Shown: positions 23,186 to 35,753, counted from the first letter of the stretch. The stretch is 64,000 nt of DNA from Zingiber officinale (GCF_018446385.1 NC_055992.1:99342947-99406946); one strand, 5' to 3'. Made by a program: numbers and translations. Notes: generated by a model not told the origin, from the letters alone.

Positions 23186-25813
23186 TGTTAGAGTGTATAC
23201 TAAAAGCCTAGCTTTTGGTATAAACATTTATCTAGAAATAAGAATCACATTGGTCAAATGTCTACATTTGTGATAAATGTAGTTGTTCAATTAATTTATA
23301 TTGTAGATAACATGGTGTGTGGTGTCACACACAGAAGATCATGTTATCAGTGCCTTATAAATTATAAACAGTAGCTCACGACCAAGATGGAAAGGAACAA
23401 ACCATTGGAAGGTCGTAGTGTAATTAGGTATTAGTTTATCTTAACTATATAATTACACTAGTACACTTAGAGTGTATTGAGTAGGACCATTTGAGGTCGT
23501 TCCTTTTATACTGACTTTATGAAGGAACAAATACCTCAGTTATTATGGAAGTGTGTGCTCTTAATCCTAATATAATAATAAGCACATATATTTGATATTT
23601 ATTTCTTTAATTTATCAATGGGTGAGATTTAGTTCGATAAATCAATAAGCCCGATAAGTTGGGAAATGATATCACTTATAGTGTGTGTTGTTGATTATAG
23701 AAGGAAACTGTGTCCTAGTAATCTAGGTTGAGAATGTCCCCAAGAGGAGCTCATAAGGATTGTCATGTTAAACCCTGCAGGTGGACTTAGTCCGGCATGA
23801 CAATGAAGTTGTGTGGTACTACTTTTGGAGCTAGATATTAATTAAGTGAGTTGTCAGTAACTTACTTAATTAGTGGACATTTGTTATCTTAAACACAGGG
23901 AGACTAACACACTCATAATAAGAAGGAGCCCAAAATGTAATTTGGGATTTGTGCGGTAGTTCAATAATAGTTCTTTAGTGGAATGAATTATTATTGATGA
24001 AATTAAGTTGTGTTCAGGCGAACACGAGATTAATTTCATCGGAGACAAAACCAATTCCTCCTCTGGTCCCTATCGTAGCCTCTAGTATATAGATTTATAC
24101 CCACATACCCACCTTCTTACCCATCAATGGGGCCGGCCAAGCTAGCTTGGAACCCAAGCTAGGGCCGGCCACATGGATGAGTGGTCGGGTAAAGCTTGGG
24201 TCCCAAGCTTGGGTGGCCGATCACTAGAATAAAAAGGATTTTTATTAAAATTATTTCTTATGTGGATATCATGATTTTAAAGAAAGTTTAAAAATAAAAA
24301 TTTCCTTTTATAGCTTTCTACAAAGATTAAGAGAAGATTAATCTCTTTCCTTATTTGTAGTTTAAAAGGATGGTTTTAATTTTGGTAAAACTTTTCTTAT
24401 TTGTAAATCATCTACATGTTTAAAAGAGAGTTTAAAATTTGAAATCTTTCCTTATTTGTTGATTAAAGGAGGATTTTAAATTTTAAGAAAACTTTCCTTT
24501 TTAATCATGTTCATGATTTAAAAGAGAGTTTAAAATTAAATATTCTCTTTTATAAGTTTCTACAAAAGATTAAGAAAAGATTTGATATCTTTCCTTATTT
24601 GTAGATTAAAAGAGATTTTAATTTTTAGAGATAACTTTCTTTTTATCCACATGTTTAAAAGAAAGATTTTAATTTATTAAATTTCCTTTTTATAAACCAA
24701 TCATGAAGGGATAAAAATTATTGGAGAAATTTTTTATAAATTTCTGGAGACAAATTAGGAAGTTTTAATTAATTAAAACTCTCCTTGTTTGTAGCTTTTA
24801 TATGGCCGACCAAATAAAATTGAGAAAGAAAATTATTTTTAATTAAATAAATTTTCCTTTTCAATGGAAAAAGAATTAAGGAAGTTTTTATTAAATTTTC
24901 CTTATTTGCCAAGACCAAGGATTATAAAAGAGGGGGTAGAGGAGGCTTCAATGCTAACGACTCTATTCTATTTTTCTTTCACTTTTCCTTGGTGGTGTGG
25001 CCGGCCCTTCCTTCTTCTCTTCTTCATCTCTTTGTGGCCGAACCTCTTCATGCTCATGGAGTTTTAATTGGTGGCCGGATCTAGCTTGAGGAAGAAGGAG
25101 AGAAAGCCTACATCCCTTGGAGCTTGGTTGGTGGAAAAGATCTTCATCTTTTGGAAGCTTTGTGCTTGGCCGAAATTTGAAGAAAGGAGAAGGTGCTTTG
25201 GTGGTTTCTCATCTCGGAAGATCGTTGCCCACACAATGTCCGAGGTTAGAAGAGGAATACGGTAGAAGATCAAGAGGTTTTTCTAAAAGGTATAACTAGT
25301 ATTTTTCTTTCCGCATCATACTAGTTATTTTTGGAAATAATACTAAATACAAGAGGCATACGATTCTAGTGTTTCGAATTTGTTTTCGATATAGTGTTCT
25401 TTTGTTTTTCTTTTCCTTGTGATTTGATTGTTCTTTTCGGTTAACCTAAAGTTATTTTAGGAAATTAAATATTAGATTTCTATAAAAGGTTTTGTCTAGT
25501 CGGTGGTGGTTGCTCCCATATCCAAGAAGGTCATGTGCCTCGCCACGTCAGTACTGGGAACCAATTATGGAAATTAATATTTAATGGAATTAATAACTTA
25601 AGGTGATTTGGGTCGAACGTGTTAAGTTCCGCAGGAGATCCAAGTCAAAACCTAAAAGAACAAATAGATTAAGTTTTGGATCAAACGTGTTAAGTTCCGC
25701 AGGCGATCCAAAATTTAATTTAAAAGAACACATGGTAGCTAGAAAAAGGTTCAGACCTTTGTACAAAATTTTTGTACAGTAGAACCTCTAGGCTTTCCGA
25801 GTAGCAACCAACA
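23186..25813 (+). repeat. 5' LTR of the inner copia element (2628 bp)
   Basis: Unusually long for a copia LTR. Its middle (about 24230-24900) is a series of diverged units of roughly 80 bases, each pairing AAAGAGAGTTTAAAATTT-like and CTTTCCTTATTTGTAGATTA-like blocks. Confidence 0.9.
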
Positions 25814-25815
25814 AT

Positions 25816-25827
25816 TGGTATCAGAGC
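25816..25827 (+). promoter_or_regulatory. Primer binding site of the inner copia element
   Basis: TGGTATCAGAGC lies two bases after the LTR and matches the tRNA-Met primer used by plant copia elements. Confidence 0.9.
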
Positions 25828-27280
25828 TAGGGTTTTGCCTCTGTGTATTTGGTATTAGTTTAATTATGCACATGTCATACATAATTTAGGCAGTATAATA
25901 GTAGGATGTGCTAACTTTGTGGATGCAGGATCCAACTATTATGGCTTATAGTTATTATGTGTGTGATTGGACCCTTGGACATATCAAGGGCATTTTATTG
26001 AGTGTGCATGATTGTATTATAAAATACAGCAGGAGCTGTATTTAGTTTTATTAGGATTTTATTTTTGATCTAGTTACATGTACATTCCTTTTATGGAATA
26101 TAGGATCGATGGATGTATATTTTATTTTATGTTCGATGTAGTTTACATGTACATTCCTTCGAGGAATATAGGATCAAAATGTAAAATTCTATTTATGTCG
26201 CGGATCGAATCTTGCAAAGCGTGAACCTTCTAAGGACCAGAGGCGCAGCGGAACTAGGAGCAAGATGGATGCGACAGCTAGACCCGGTGGCAGTGGCCAA
26301 ATATGGCAGCAACTTGGGATGACAACACACAGAGGACAACAAGAGATAAAAGCCATAATAGTTGAAAATTAGATTTTCTATTTATTGCTTTTATATTATG
26401 CTGTGTGTGCATGTTAGTTTACATATTTATTAGGCTAGCATAGTTAAAATTCCTCATTTATAAATAACTAAGTGGGAGAGGGATTTTTAAGTAAATCTCA
26501 TGGTCTCCATTACTAGTTTGTAAGTGATGCAAACAAGCTTGCGCGTTGGCTCTGAGTGCCTTCCTCCATAACGAATGAGCTTGTTTGTGGATCACTAGAA
26601 TAGACTTCCATTTTTGGGTGACTATAGGAAGTTAATTAAGAGCGTATGATCTTCCCCAACGGAAGGGGCATAATCTTATTAATGGACTTAGTGTCAAGTA
26701 ATGGTATACACTTAGATACATCTAATAGTATCCTCCCATCGGAGTCACTGCTATTATTTGTGTGACCAAATGATACCAACTATTAATTTTATTTGTCAAA
26801 AAGTTAGGTTGACAAGATAATAAAATTAATGGGTTAAAACCCTCCTTTTACAAATGTTGAATTTGTATACGTCCACACTAACGTGGCATGCAAAATTCAC
26901 GGTGTTTGAAGTGTTGGTGAATTTAAATAATATTGTTTGAGGAATCAATATTTTTTTTAAATTCAAAGGTTTTTGACCAAATATTTGATCAAAGAAAGAT
27001 CAACTATTAATTTTATTCGTCATAAAGTAAAGTTGACGAGATAATAAAATTAATGAATAAAATCTCCTATTCGATTTTGTATACGTCCACACTAACGTGG
27101 CATACAAAATTCATGGGGATTTTTAAGGAGTTGATCTTGACCAAGTATTTTTGTAATTCTTAGGATTTAAAATGTTTGTCAATCCCCTAGTAGTCATACT
27201 ATAAGAAAGACTTAGTAATCCCAATTGTAATGATTGGAAATAGGACTTGGACATTAAGGTAGACTGTCTTTTTAGAACTA
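25828..27280 (+). other. Leader and decayed gag region of the inner element
   Basis: No intact gag is visible. A block beginning CAACTATTAATTTTATT and including ACGTCCACACTAACGTGGCA occurs twice (about 26778-26903 and 27000-27116), so part of this region is a tandem duplication. Confidence 0.5.
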
Positions 27281-27284
27281 AGAA

Positions 27285-30230
27285 CAATATAGGTGTATTT
27301 AATTCATTAGTTGAAACATGTTTAGTGGTGTTATCTACCAGAACCTGAAGTGTAGATACAGATGCCATTAATCATGTCCGCAATTCATTGCAGAAACCCG
27401 GCAACTAAATGAAAATTAAAACACCGTCTACATGGGCACTACTGTAAAAATGGTAGCTGTTGCAATGGGAGATGTTTATCTTTTGATAAGAATAAAACAT
27501 GGATTTTTGAGTAATTATCTTTACGCACCAAGTTTAGAAAGAACTAGTTTTCAGTTTCTAAACTATTCAAAGAACTTGATATTCTGCCTCTTTTAATAAC
27601 AAAGTTGTTATTAAGAAAAAGAGGGAAGTTATCTGTTCTGGTACGTTGGTTGACAATTTATAAATCCAATAACTCTCACGATGCAACAAATGGAAATTAG
27701 TAACACATCTTCTAACTTTAAGAGAAAGTAACATTCGAAAATGAACCAATTATATCTTTGGCTTCTAAGGCTAGGTTATATTAACTTGAGTAGGATTCAT
27801 TGGTAGCTGATGAACTTTTGGGTTCATTAGTAGTGGAAATCTTTCCAACCTACGAGTCTTACTTGGAAGAAAAAAAATAACCAAGAAGCTTTTAAGTCTA
27901 AGGGGTATGGAGTCAAAGATATATTGGAATTGGTTCATTCTGATTTGTGTGATCCTATGAGCATCCAGGCAAGAGGTCGTTTCAAATATTTCATCTATTT
28001 TATAGACAACTATTTGAGATACGGATATATTTACTTGATGTGCCGCAAGTTTAAGTGCTTTGATTAGTTCAAAGAGTACGAGGCTGATGTGGAGAAACGA
28101 CAAAGTAAAAGTATCAAGACACTACAGTAAGATCGTAGTGGCAAGTACCTCTTGGAAGAATTTAGGAGTCATTTATCAGAAGTAGGGATTCAATCCCAAC
28201 TAACTGCACCTGATACACCCCAACAGAATGGTGTAGGAAAAAGAAGGTATAGGACTCTTATGGAAATAAGTAGATTGATGAGTTATTAAGAATATTATCA
28301 AAATCATTTTAAGGATATACTCTGGAAACGGGAGTGAATATAGTACCTTCTAAAGTCAGAACTCTCTACTCATATAGAATTGCTGAATAGGAGTAAGCCT
28401 ATTTCGAAGCATATTCGGATTCGGGTAGTCCAGCACATATGCAGAAGAGAGACAATGATAAGTTGGACAGGAGTTCACTTGTTTGTGGGTTATCCTAGTG
28501 AAATGAAAGTAGGTTTATAGTCTTAGAATTCAGAAGGTCATTGTTAGCATCAATGACTGATTTTTAGAAAAGGACTATGTAATAAACCATGTGCCCATAA
28601 GAAAATTTGTTCTTAAGGAAATAATAAAAGGCATGTCTAATCTAGTACCAACTATACAAGATGAGATACCACAAGGAAACTGCAACACGTATCACAAATG
28701 ATACACAATTACAGAAAGTGCCTTGTCGTAGTGGGAGGGTTGTTAGGCAACCTAAAAAGATTCATATTTTGGGAGAGTTTTTGGACTCGATCCCTGGAGG
28801 ACATGAACCTGATCTCCGGACATATGACGAAACACTCCAAGATAAAGATGCAACATCTTGGCATAGAGTAATGAATAACAGAATTAGAATATATGTATTC
28901 TAATAAAATCTGGAAGCTTGTAGAACCACCAAATGGTGTAAAAGCCTTTGGGTGTAAAAAGGTCTATAATAGGAAAAGAGGGATAGAAAGGAAGGTAGTA
29001 ACTTTCAAAGCAAGGCTTGATGAAAAAGGAAACTTTTTCACTGGTAGCCATGCTTAAGTCTATCCGGATTCTTTTATCTATTTGGCAGGTGGATGTCAAG
29101 ACAACATTCCTTAATGGAAGTCTTGATGAAAGCATCCATATAAAGCAACCAGAAGGGTTCATTGCAAAGGGCTAAAGCATCTTGTGTGCAAGCTCAATCA
29201 GTCTATGGACTGAGGCAAAGCTTCAAGGTCTTGGAACATCCGGTTTATCAAAGTAATCCAGACCTATGGATTTATTGAGTAAACGGATAAGTCTTGTGTA
29301 TACAAAAGGTGTGATGGAAACGTGGTGGTATTTCTTGTACTATACGTAGATAACATTTTTGGTAGTTAGAAACAATATCAAAATGTTGTCAGAAGTAAGG
29401 GTATGGTTGTCCAAATAATTCGATATAAAGGACTTGAGAGAATGTATATAGATCAAAATAATAAGGGATCGAAAGAAAAAATATATTTTACTTATCCCAA
29501 GCTTAATACATCGGAAAATCCTTGCTCGTTTTAAGCATGCAAAACTCCTCGAAAGGTATCTTACTTTTTAAGCATGGAGTGTCTTTATCTAAAGAGATGT
29601 CTCGGATGAAAGGAGATTGAGGACATGTAGGCGTTTTTATGCTTGGCGGTTAGACAACCTAATGTATGTTATGCACGAGCAATCTGTTTTGCCAAGGGCA
29701 TAGTTAATCAAAGTAACCCTAGACAAGGACATTGGACTGTAAAGCATATATTAAAGTACCTTAGAGGCTAGAGATTATATGCTAGCTTACAAGGCGTTAA
29801 TTCGGTCCTGGGTTACACGGATTTTGACTTCAATCGGATAGGGACAATAATAAGTCGACCTCGGGGTTTTGTGTTTACTTTAGGGTAAAAGTCATAACTA
29901 TGGAAGAGTGATAAGCATAAGTGTTTTTTGGACTCCACCATAGAAGTATATGGCAAGCCTCTGAGGTAGCCATAAAAGCTGAATGACTTAATTACCTCAA
30001 GATAGACTTAGATATGATTTCTAGTTTGTCCAAAGATTATTACAATTTATTGTAATAATAATGGTGCAGTAACAAACTCGAAGAAACCATGAGTCTATAA
30101 GGCAAGTAAACACAATAGAGCGCAAGTACTACCCAATACGAGAAATTGTATAACGAGGAGAAGTTGTTGCCGCCTAGATTGCATCAGATGATAACCTAAT
30201 GTCCTTAAGGCAAGAATTTTTTGAAAGGCA
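27285..30230 (+). pseudogene. Decayed copia pol of the inner element (PR, INT, RT, RNase H)
   Basis: Recognisable blocks in order: DAINHVRNSLQ near 27361 (protease start, normally DSGATNHVCNSLQ); LVHSDLCDPM near 27920 and TPQQNGVGKRRYRT near 28217 (integrase core); VDVKTTFLNGSLDESI near 29090 and LYVDN near 29340 (RT, where the usual YVDD has become YVDN); GYTDFDFNRIG near 29810 (RNase H). Many stops and shifts separate them. The position of the third integrase acidic residue (usually GVAERR) is Lys. Dead polyprotein. Confidence 0.8.
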
Positions 30231-30290
30231 TGGGAATTAGATGTATGGCAGCAGATATGGCAGCTTAGTCTTTTAGTATAAGTGGGAGAT

Positions 30291-32892
30291 TGTTAGAGTG
30301 TATACTAAAAGCCTAGCTTTTGGTATAAACATTTATCTAGAAATAAGAATCACATTGGTTAAATGTCTACATTTGTGATAAATGTAGTTGTTCAATTAAT
30401 TTATATTGTAGATAACATGGTGTGTGGTGTCACACACAGAAGATCATGTTATCAGTGCCTTATAAATTATAAACAGTAGCTCACGACCAAGATGGAAAAG
30501 AACAAACCATTGGAAGGTCGTAGTGTAATTAGGTATTAGTTTATCTTAACTATATAATTACACTAATACACTTAGAGTGTATTGAGTAGGACCATTTGAG
30601 GTCGTTCCTTTTATACTGACTTTATGAAGGAACAAATACCTCAGTTATTATGGAAGTGTGTGCTCTTAATCCTAATATAATAACAAGCACATATATTTGA
30701 TATTTATTTCTTTAATTTATCAATGGGTGAGATTTAGTTCGATAAATCAATAAGCCCGATAAGTTGGGAAATGATATCACTTATAGTGTGTGTTGTTGAT
30801 TATAGAAGGAAACTGTGTCCTAGTAATTTAGGTTGAGAATGTCCCCAAGAGGAGCTCATAAGGATTGTCATGTTAAATCCTACAGGTGGACTTAGTCCGG
30901 CATGACAATGAAGTTGAGTGGTACTACTCTTGGAGCTAGATATTAATTAAGTGAGTTGTCAGTAACTTACTTAATTAATGGACATTTGTTATCTTAAACA
31001 CAGGGAGGCTAACACACTCATAATAAGAAGGAGCCCAAAATGTAATTTGGGATTGGTGCGGTAGTTCAATAATAGTTCTTTAGTGGAATGAATTATTATT
31101 GATGAAATTAAGTTGTGTGTTCGGGGCGAACATCGGGAGACCAAAACCAATTCCTCCTCTCGGTCCCTATCGTAGCCTCAAGTATATAGAGATTTATACC
31201 CACCGCATACCCACCTTCTTACCCATCTAATGGGTCTAGCTTGGAACCCAAGCTAGGGCCGACCAAGATCAAGTGGATGAGTATAGGTGGCGGCCAAAGC
31301 TTGGGTCCCAAGCTTGGGTGGCGGTCACTAGAATATTAAAAGGATTTTTATTAAAATTATTTTTATGTGGATATCATGATTTTAAAAGAAAGTTTAAAAT
31401 CAAAATTTCCTTTTATAGCTTTCTATAAAGATTAAGAGAAGAGATTAATCTCTTTCCTTATTTGTAGTTTAAAAGGATGATTTTAATTTTGGTAAAAACT
31501 TTCCTTATTTGTAAATCATCTACATGTTTAAAGAGAGTTTAAAATTTGAAATCTTTCCTTATTTGTTGATTAAAGGAGGATTTTAAATTTTAAGAAAACT
31601 TTCCTTTTAATCATGTTCATGATTTAAAGAGAGTTTAAAATTAAATATTCTCTTTTATAAGTTTCTACAAAAGATTAAGAAAAGATTTGATATCTTTCCT
31701 TATTTGTAGATTAAAAGAGATTTTAATTTTAGAGATAACTTTCTTTTATCCACATGTTTAAAAGAAAGATTTTAATTTATTAAATTTCCTTTTTATAAAC
31801 CAATCATGAAGGATAAAATTATTGGAGAAATTTTTATAAATTTCCGGAAGCAAATTAGGAAGTTTTAATTAATTAAAACTCTCCTTGTTTGTAGCTTTTA
31901 TATGGCCGACAAATAAAATTGAGAAAGAAAATTATTTTTAATTAAATAAATTTTCCTTTTCAATGGAAAAAGAATTAAGGAAGTTTTTATTAAATTTTCC
32001 TTATTTGCCAAGACCAAGGATTATAAAAGAGGGGTAGAGGAGGCTTCAATGCTAACGACTCTATTCTATTTTTCTTTCACTTTTCCTTGGTGGTGTGGCC
32101 CTTCCTTCTTCTCTTCTTCTTCTCTTTGTGGTCGAACCTCTTCATGCTCATGGAGTTTTAACTGGTGGCGGATCTAGCTTGAGGAAGAAGGAGAAAGCCT
32201 ACATCCCTTGGAGCTTGGTTGGTGGAAAGATCTTCATCTTTGGAAGCTTTGTGCTTGGCGAAATTTGAAGAAAGGAGAAGGTGCTTTGGTGGTTTCTCAT
32301 CTCAAGATCGTTGCCCACACAACGTCCGAGGTTAGAAGAGGAATCTGGTAGAAGATCAAGAGGTTTTTCTAAAAGGTATAACTAGTATTTTCTTTCCGCA
32401 TCATACTAGTTATTTTGGAAATAATACTAAATACAAGAGGCATCGATTCTAGTGTTTGAATTTGTTTTCGATATAGTGTTCTTTTGTTTTCTTTTCCTTG
32501 TGATTTGATTGTTCTTTTGTTAACCTAAAGTTATTTTAGGAAATTAAATATTAGATTTCTATAAAAGGTTTTGTCTAGTCGGTGGTGGTTGCTCCCATAT
32601 CCAAGAAGGCCATGTGCCTCGCCACGTCAGTACTGGGAACCAATTATGGAAATTAATATTTAATGGAATTAATAACTTAAGGTGATTTGGGTCGAACGTG
32701 TTAAGTTCCGCAGGAGATCCAAGTCAAAACCTAAAAGAACAAATAGATTAAGTTTTGGATCAAACGTGTTAAGTTCCGCAGGCGATCCAAAATTTAATTT
32801 AAAAGAACACATGGTAGCTAGGAAAAGGTTCAGACCTTTGTACAAAATTTTTGTACAGTAGAACCTCTAGGCTTTCCGAGTAGCAACCAACA
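30291..32892 (+). repeat. 3' LTR of the inner copia element (2602 bp)
   Basis: Near-identical to the 5' LTR over most of its length, but many homopolymer runs are one base shorter and several CG or GG steps are missing. Preceded by purine tract AGTGGGAGA (30281-30289). Confidence 0.9.
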
Positions 32893-32947
32893 TGCTATAC
32901 TAGTGTTTGTCCTAGTGGGAGCAGTGCTGGCCTATCTAGTTTATTAG

Positions 32948-33335
32948 TATTCTGTTTACTATCGTTATGTACGAGCAGTGTTAGCTCATCTAGTTTTTGA
33001 GTCATGTAATAATTTCTGTTATTTTGTACGAACAGAATTATATAATAAAAGTTATCTTATATGTTAACTAACTTGGAAATGATTAGTTCATTTCATGATA
33101 TGATTAGTTCATATATCCATATGATTAGTTCATATGAAAAATGATTCGTTCATTAGATGGGATATGTGCAATAAAATTGATCAATGTTGATTAGATTAGA
33201 ACATACAAATGATGAGTGGAAACAATGTTATCACTTAATTTTGTAAACTAATTCTAATTTACACTGAGACAATGATTAATTGCACATATATAAATTACAC
33301 TGAAATAATAAATAATTTGTTTATTTATGTAGATC
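32948..33335 (+). other. Spacer between the extra ORF and gag of the outer element
   Basis: ATGATTAGTTCAT is repeated about four times between 33077 and 33155. The spacer ends in TTTATTTATGTAG just before the gag ATG, which resembles a splice acceptor. Confidence 0.5.
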
Positions 33336-34187
33336 ATGACAACTAAAAACATCATAGCTGAACTCAATAAGGGTAAGAAATTATATGAGGATAACTACAA
33401 AATCTGACACCTCAAGATACAATATGTTCTTGAGGAACAAGAAGTTCTAGAGGCTGTAAACCAAATTATGGAGGAACCAGTTGATGGTTCTTCAGCACAA
33501 CACAGACATGACCTTGATGCCTATAAGGCATGGAAAAGGAAGGACTCCATTGCTAAGGGTATATTAATTAGTTCAATGGTGGATGACCTGATATTTGAGT
33601 ATGAGTCATTACCATCGGCTTATGCTGTCTGGGTAGCCCTTAGAGAGAAGTACAGTGAGCTCCGTCAGCTAACTATCAAGTTTGATAGTTGTAAAAAGCG
33701 CTCGAATGTTACCATGACCCAACATCTCAGGGAGATGGGTAATATGATTCGAGAGCTTAAGACTACTGGTTATACGTTGACCGATGAACAACAGGTTCAG
33801 GCAATTATTCGTTCCCTTCCTGATTCTTGGGAAACGATGAAACAGAACCTGACCCATAGTGAGAGTATCAAGACTTTCACTGATGTCTCACGCCATGTGG
33901 AACTTGAGGCGGAGAGGATTGAATCCGCAAGGATTTCGGGTCAAGCTTTTGTAGTTGAAGGTTCTGGTTCCAAGAATAAGAACAAGTGGTTTAAGAAAGG
34001 AAAGGGGAAAGGAAAGGAGGCTAATGCTGTTGCTGCGAAAAACCAAATCAAGAAGAAAGGAAAGAAATATGGACAAAAACCTAAGAGCAGGTTGACTTGC
34101 TTCAACTGTGGCAAAAAGGGTCATTTTGCTCGGGATTGTATTGAGCCTAAAAAGGTAGATCCATCTTTGTCTTCTTTCCACAAGTAA
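33336..34187 (+). pseudogene. Gag of the outer copia element, one premature stop
   Basis: From ATG 33336 the frame reads MTTKNIIAELNKGKK and then meets TGA at 33405-33407, where the family normally has Trp. It continues in the same frame to TAA 34185-34187 (284 codons in total). The UBN2-type gag core (residues about 60-200) contains RSLPDSWE. A basic linker leads to a CCHC zinc knuckle CFNCGKKGHFARDC near 34100. Gag would form the cytoplasmic virus-like particle that packages element RNA. The single TGA, readable as Trp to stop, is the only break inside it. Confidence 0.88.
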
Positions 34188-35753
34188 TATGTTGCAAGTA
34201 CAGTGTTGTTAGCTGATTCGTATCCTTTGTGGATTGTAGATTCAAGAGCAACGAACAACGTAGCTCGTGATCGAGCTACATATGTGGAGTATCATCGGGT
34301 ACCAGCTGGCAACAAATGGATATATGTGGGAAACAATGCAAGAATTGAAGTCAAAGGAATTGACACTTGCAAGCTCAACCTACGTGGTGGAGGCACCTTG
34401 TTTCTACATGATGTCCTGTACGCTATTGAGATTCGACGGAATCTGGTTTCCGTCATTTATCTTCTTGATTTAAGTTACAATGTAAATTTTTATAGCCGTT
34501 GTGTGGAACTTCGAATTAACTCTGTGTTAAGTGGGTATGGTTTTGTAACAAATAGTTTTATGGTTCTTGATGTGGAACCAAATAATAATGATGGTTGTTT
34601 TTCAAACATTGCTCTTACTAGTAATATTGATGTTAATGATGAAATTTGGCATGCTAGATTGGGACATATAGGACAAGAACGAATGAATAGATTAGTTAAG
34701 GAGGGCCTATTAGGCACTCATGCTAAGATTAACTTGTCTATATGTGAGCATTGTCTTGTGGGAAAGACGACTAGAAAACCATTTGGTAAGGCTATTAGGG
34801 ATGAATCACCATTGCAGTTAATTCATTCGGATATTTGTGGTCCAATGAATGTGAAGGCTAGAAATGGGAGTTCTTATTTCATTACATTTATCGATGACTT
34901 CACACGTTCTGGTCATGTGTATTTGATTTCTCATAAATCTGAAGCATTGGATTGTTTTATTCGTTACTTGAACGAAGTTGAGAATCAATTGGAATGTAAG
35001 GTTAAAACCTTGCGCACTGACCATGGAGGAGAATATTTGTCTGATCAGTTCAAGACAATGTGTAATGAGAAATGGATTATTAGACAGCTAACTGTCCTTG
35101 GAACTCCACAACAAAATAGGGTTGCTAAAAGAAAAAATAGGACTCTTCTTGAAATGGTTAGGTCTATGATGACGCAGGCTAATTTACCAATCTCCTATTG
35201 GGGAGATGCATTATTAGTTGCGACCTATATACTTAACAAAGTGCCTTCAAAGTCAGTTCCATCTACCCCACATGAACGTTGGACAGGCAGAAAGTCGGAT
35301 TTGAGTAATCTGAGACCTTGGGGATCATCTGCCTACGTTCATGATAAGACTCATGAATATGGAAAATTAGGACCCAGAGGTAAGAAGTGTATCTTTATAA
35401 GGTACTCTGAGACTTCTAAGGGTTATGTTTTTATTGGTGAGGGACAAGATGGAACCATCTCTGAGATAGAGTCAAGAGATGCTAGTTTTCTAGAAACTGA
35501 GTTCCCAACACGAGGTGAAGTTGATAAGACAATTCCTCTATATGAGATAGAGGAGGAGGATAATGTTCCTTTATCAACGAATCAGGAGATGCCTGAATCT
35601 AGTCAACCAAGTGGGAGTAATTTACCACTGAATGAGTCAGTTTCTCAACAGTCTAACCTTCGAAGAAGTAGTCATCAGATTATTCCTCGGAGAAGGTTTG
35701 ATATTGAGAATGAGGTATTAATGGTTCTCCCAGTTGACGATGAGGAACCTTGA
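34188..35753 (+). pseudogene. Protease and integrase part of the outer copia pol
   Basis: The open frame is 34203-35753 (516 codons, ending at TGA). Protease: WIVDSRATNN, where the catalytic motif DSG has become DSR (residues 13-15). Integrase zinc site: H150, H155, C181, C184. Catalytic core: D210 (HSDICGP), D273 (RTDHGGEY), and TPQQNRVAKRKNRT, where the expected Glu of the DDE triad is Lys 309. The family normally has one gag-pol frame; here a TAA at 34185 separates gag from pol. The enzyme could neither mature nor integrate. The end is a TGA inside the spacer before RT, readable as Arg to stop. Confidence 0.88.

Larger units (their letters stand above)
23186..32892 (+). mobile_element. Ty1-copia element nested in the outer one (inner element), 9.7 kb
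   Basis: LTRs at 23186-25813 and 30291-32892 begin TGTTAGAGTG and end CAACCAACA. TGCTA flanks both ends (23181-23185 and 32893-32897). A tRNA-Met primer site follows the 5' LTR and a purine tract AGTGGGAGA precedes the 3' LTR. Protease, integrase, RT and RNase H remnants appear in copia order but are full of stops. It has the same orientation as its host element. A solo LTR of the same family lies in reverse at 43415-50662. Confidence 0.92.
22753..32947 (+). pseudogene. Extra gag-like reading frame with C-terminal membrane anchor, split by the nested element
   Basis: The frame opens at ATG 22753, just after TTTTTCAG, and runs 144 codons to 23184. The nested copia element interrupts it at 23186. 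One base plus the sequence after the right target copy (32897-32944) continue the same frame for 16 codons to TAG 32945-32947, giving about 160 residues. The middle (YRICALMHSLPKYP, then YSVLCEELLHHM) resembles the UBN2-type copia gag fold, where LxSLPxxY is typical. An acidic stretch (EEESEEDQEM) follows. The last 24 or so residues across the junction carry no charge and are Leu/Val/Ile-rich, as in a tail anchor. The true gag of the element comes later (33336). No stop or frameshift is present apart from the insertion. I know no described family for this ORF. The gag resemblance is inference; the frame continuity and hydrophobic end are seen directly. Confidence 0.6.

Noticed and set aside
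24864..25299. Short frames within the long copia LTR, also at 44008-44355
   Set aside because: They are fragments of LTR sequence seen in either orientation, not conserved between LTR copies.
27123..28103. Antisense frames in the inner copia element
   Set aside because: The opposite strand carries recognisable protease and integrase blocks; the antisense frames have none.
33888..34181. Antisense frame over the outer gag
   Set aside because: Shadow of gag, whose zinc knuckle and core are on the + strand.
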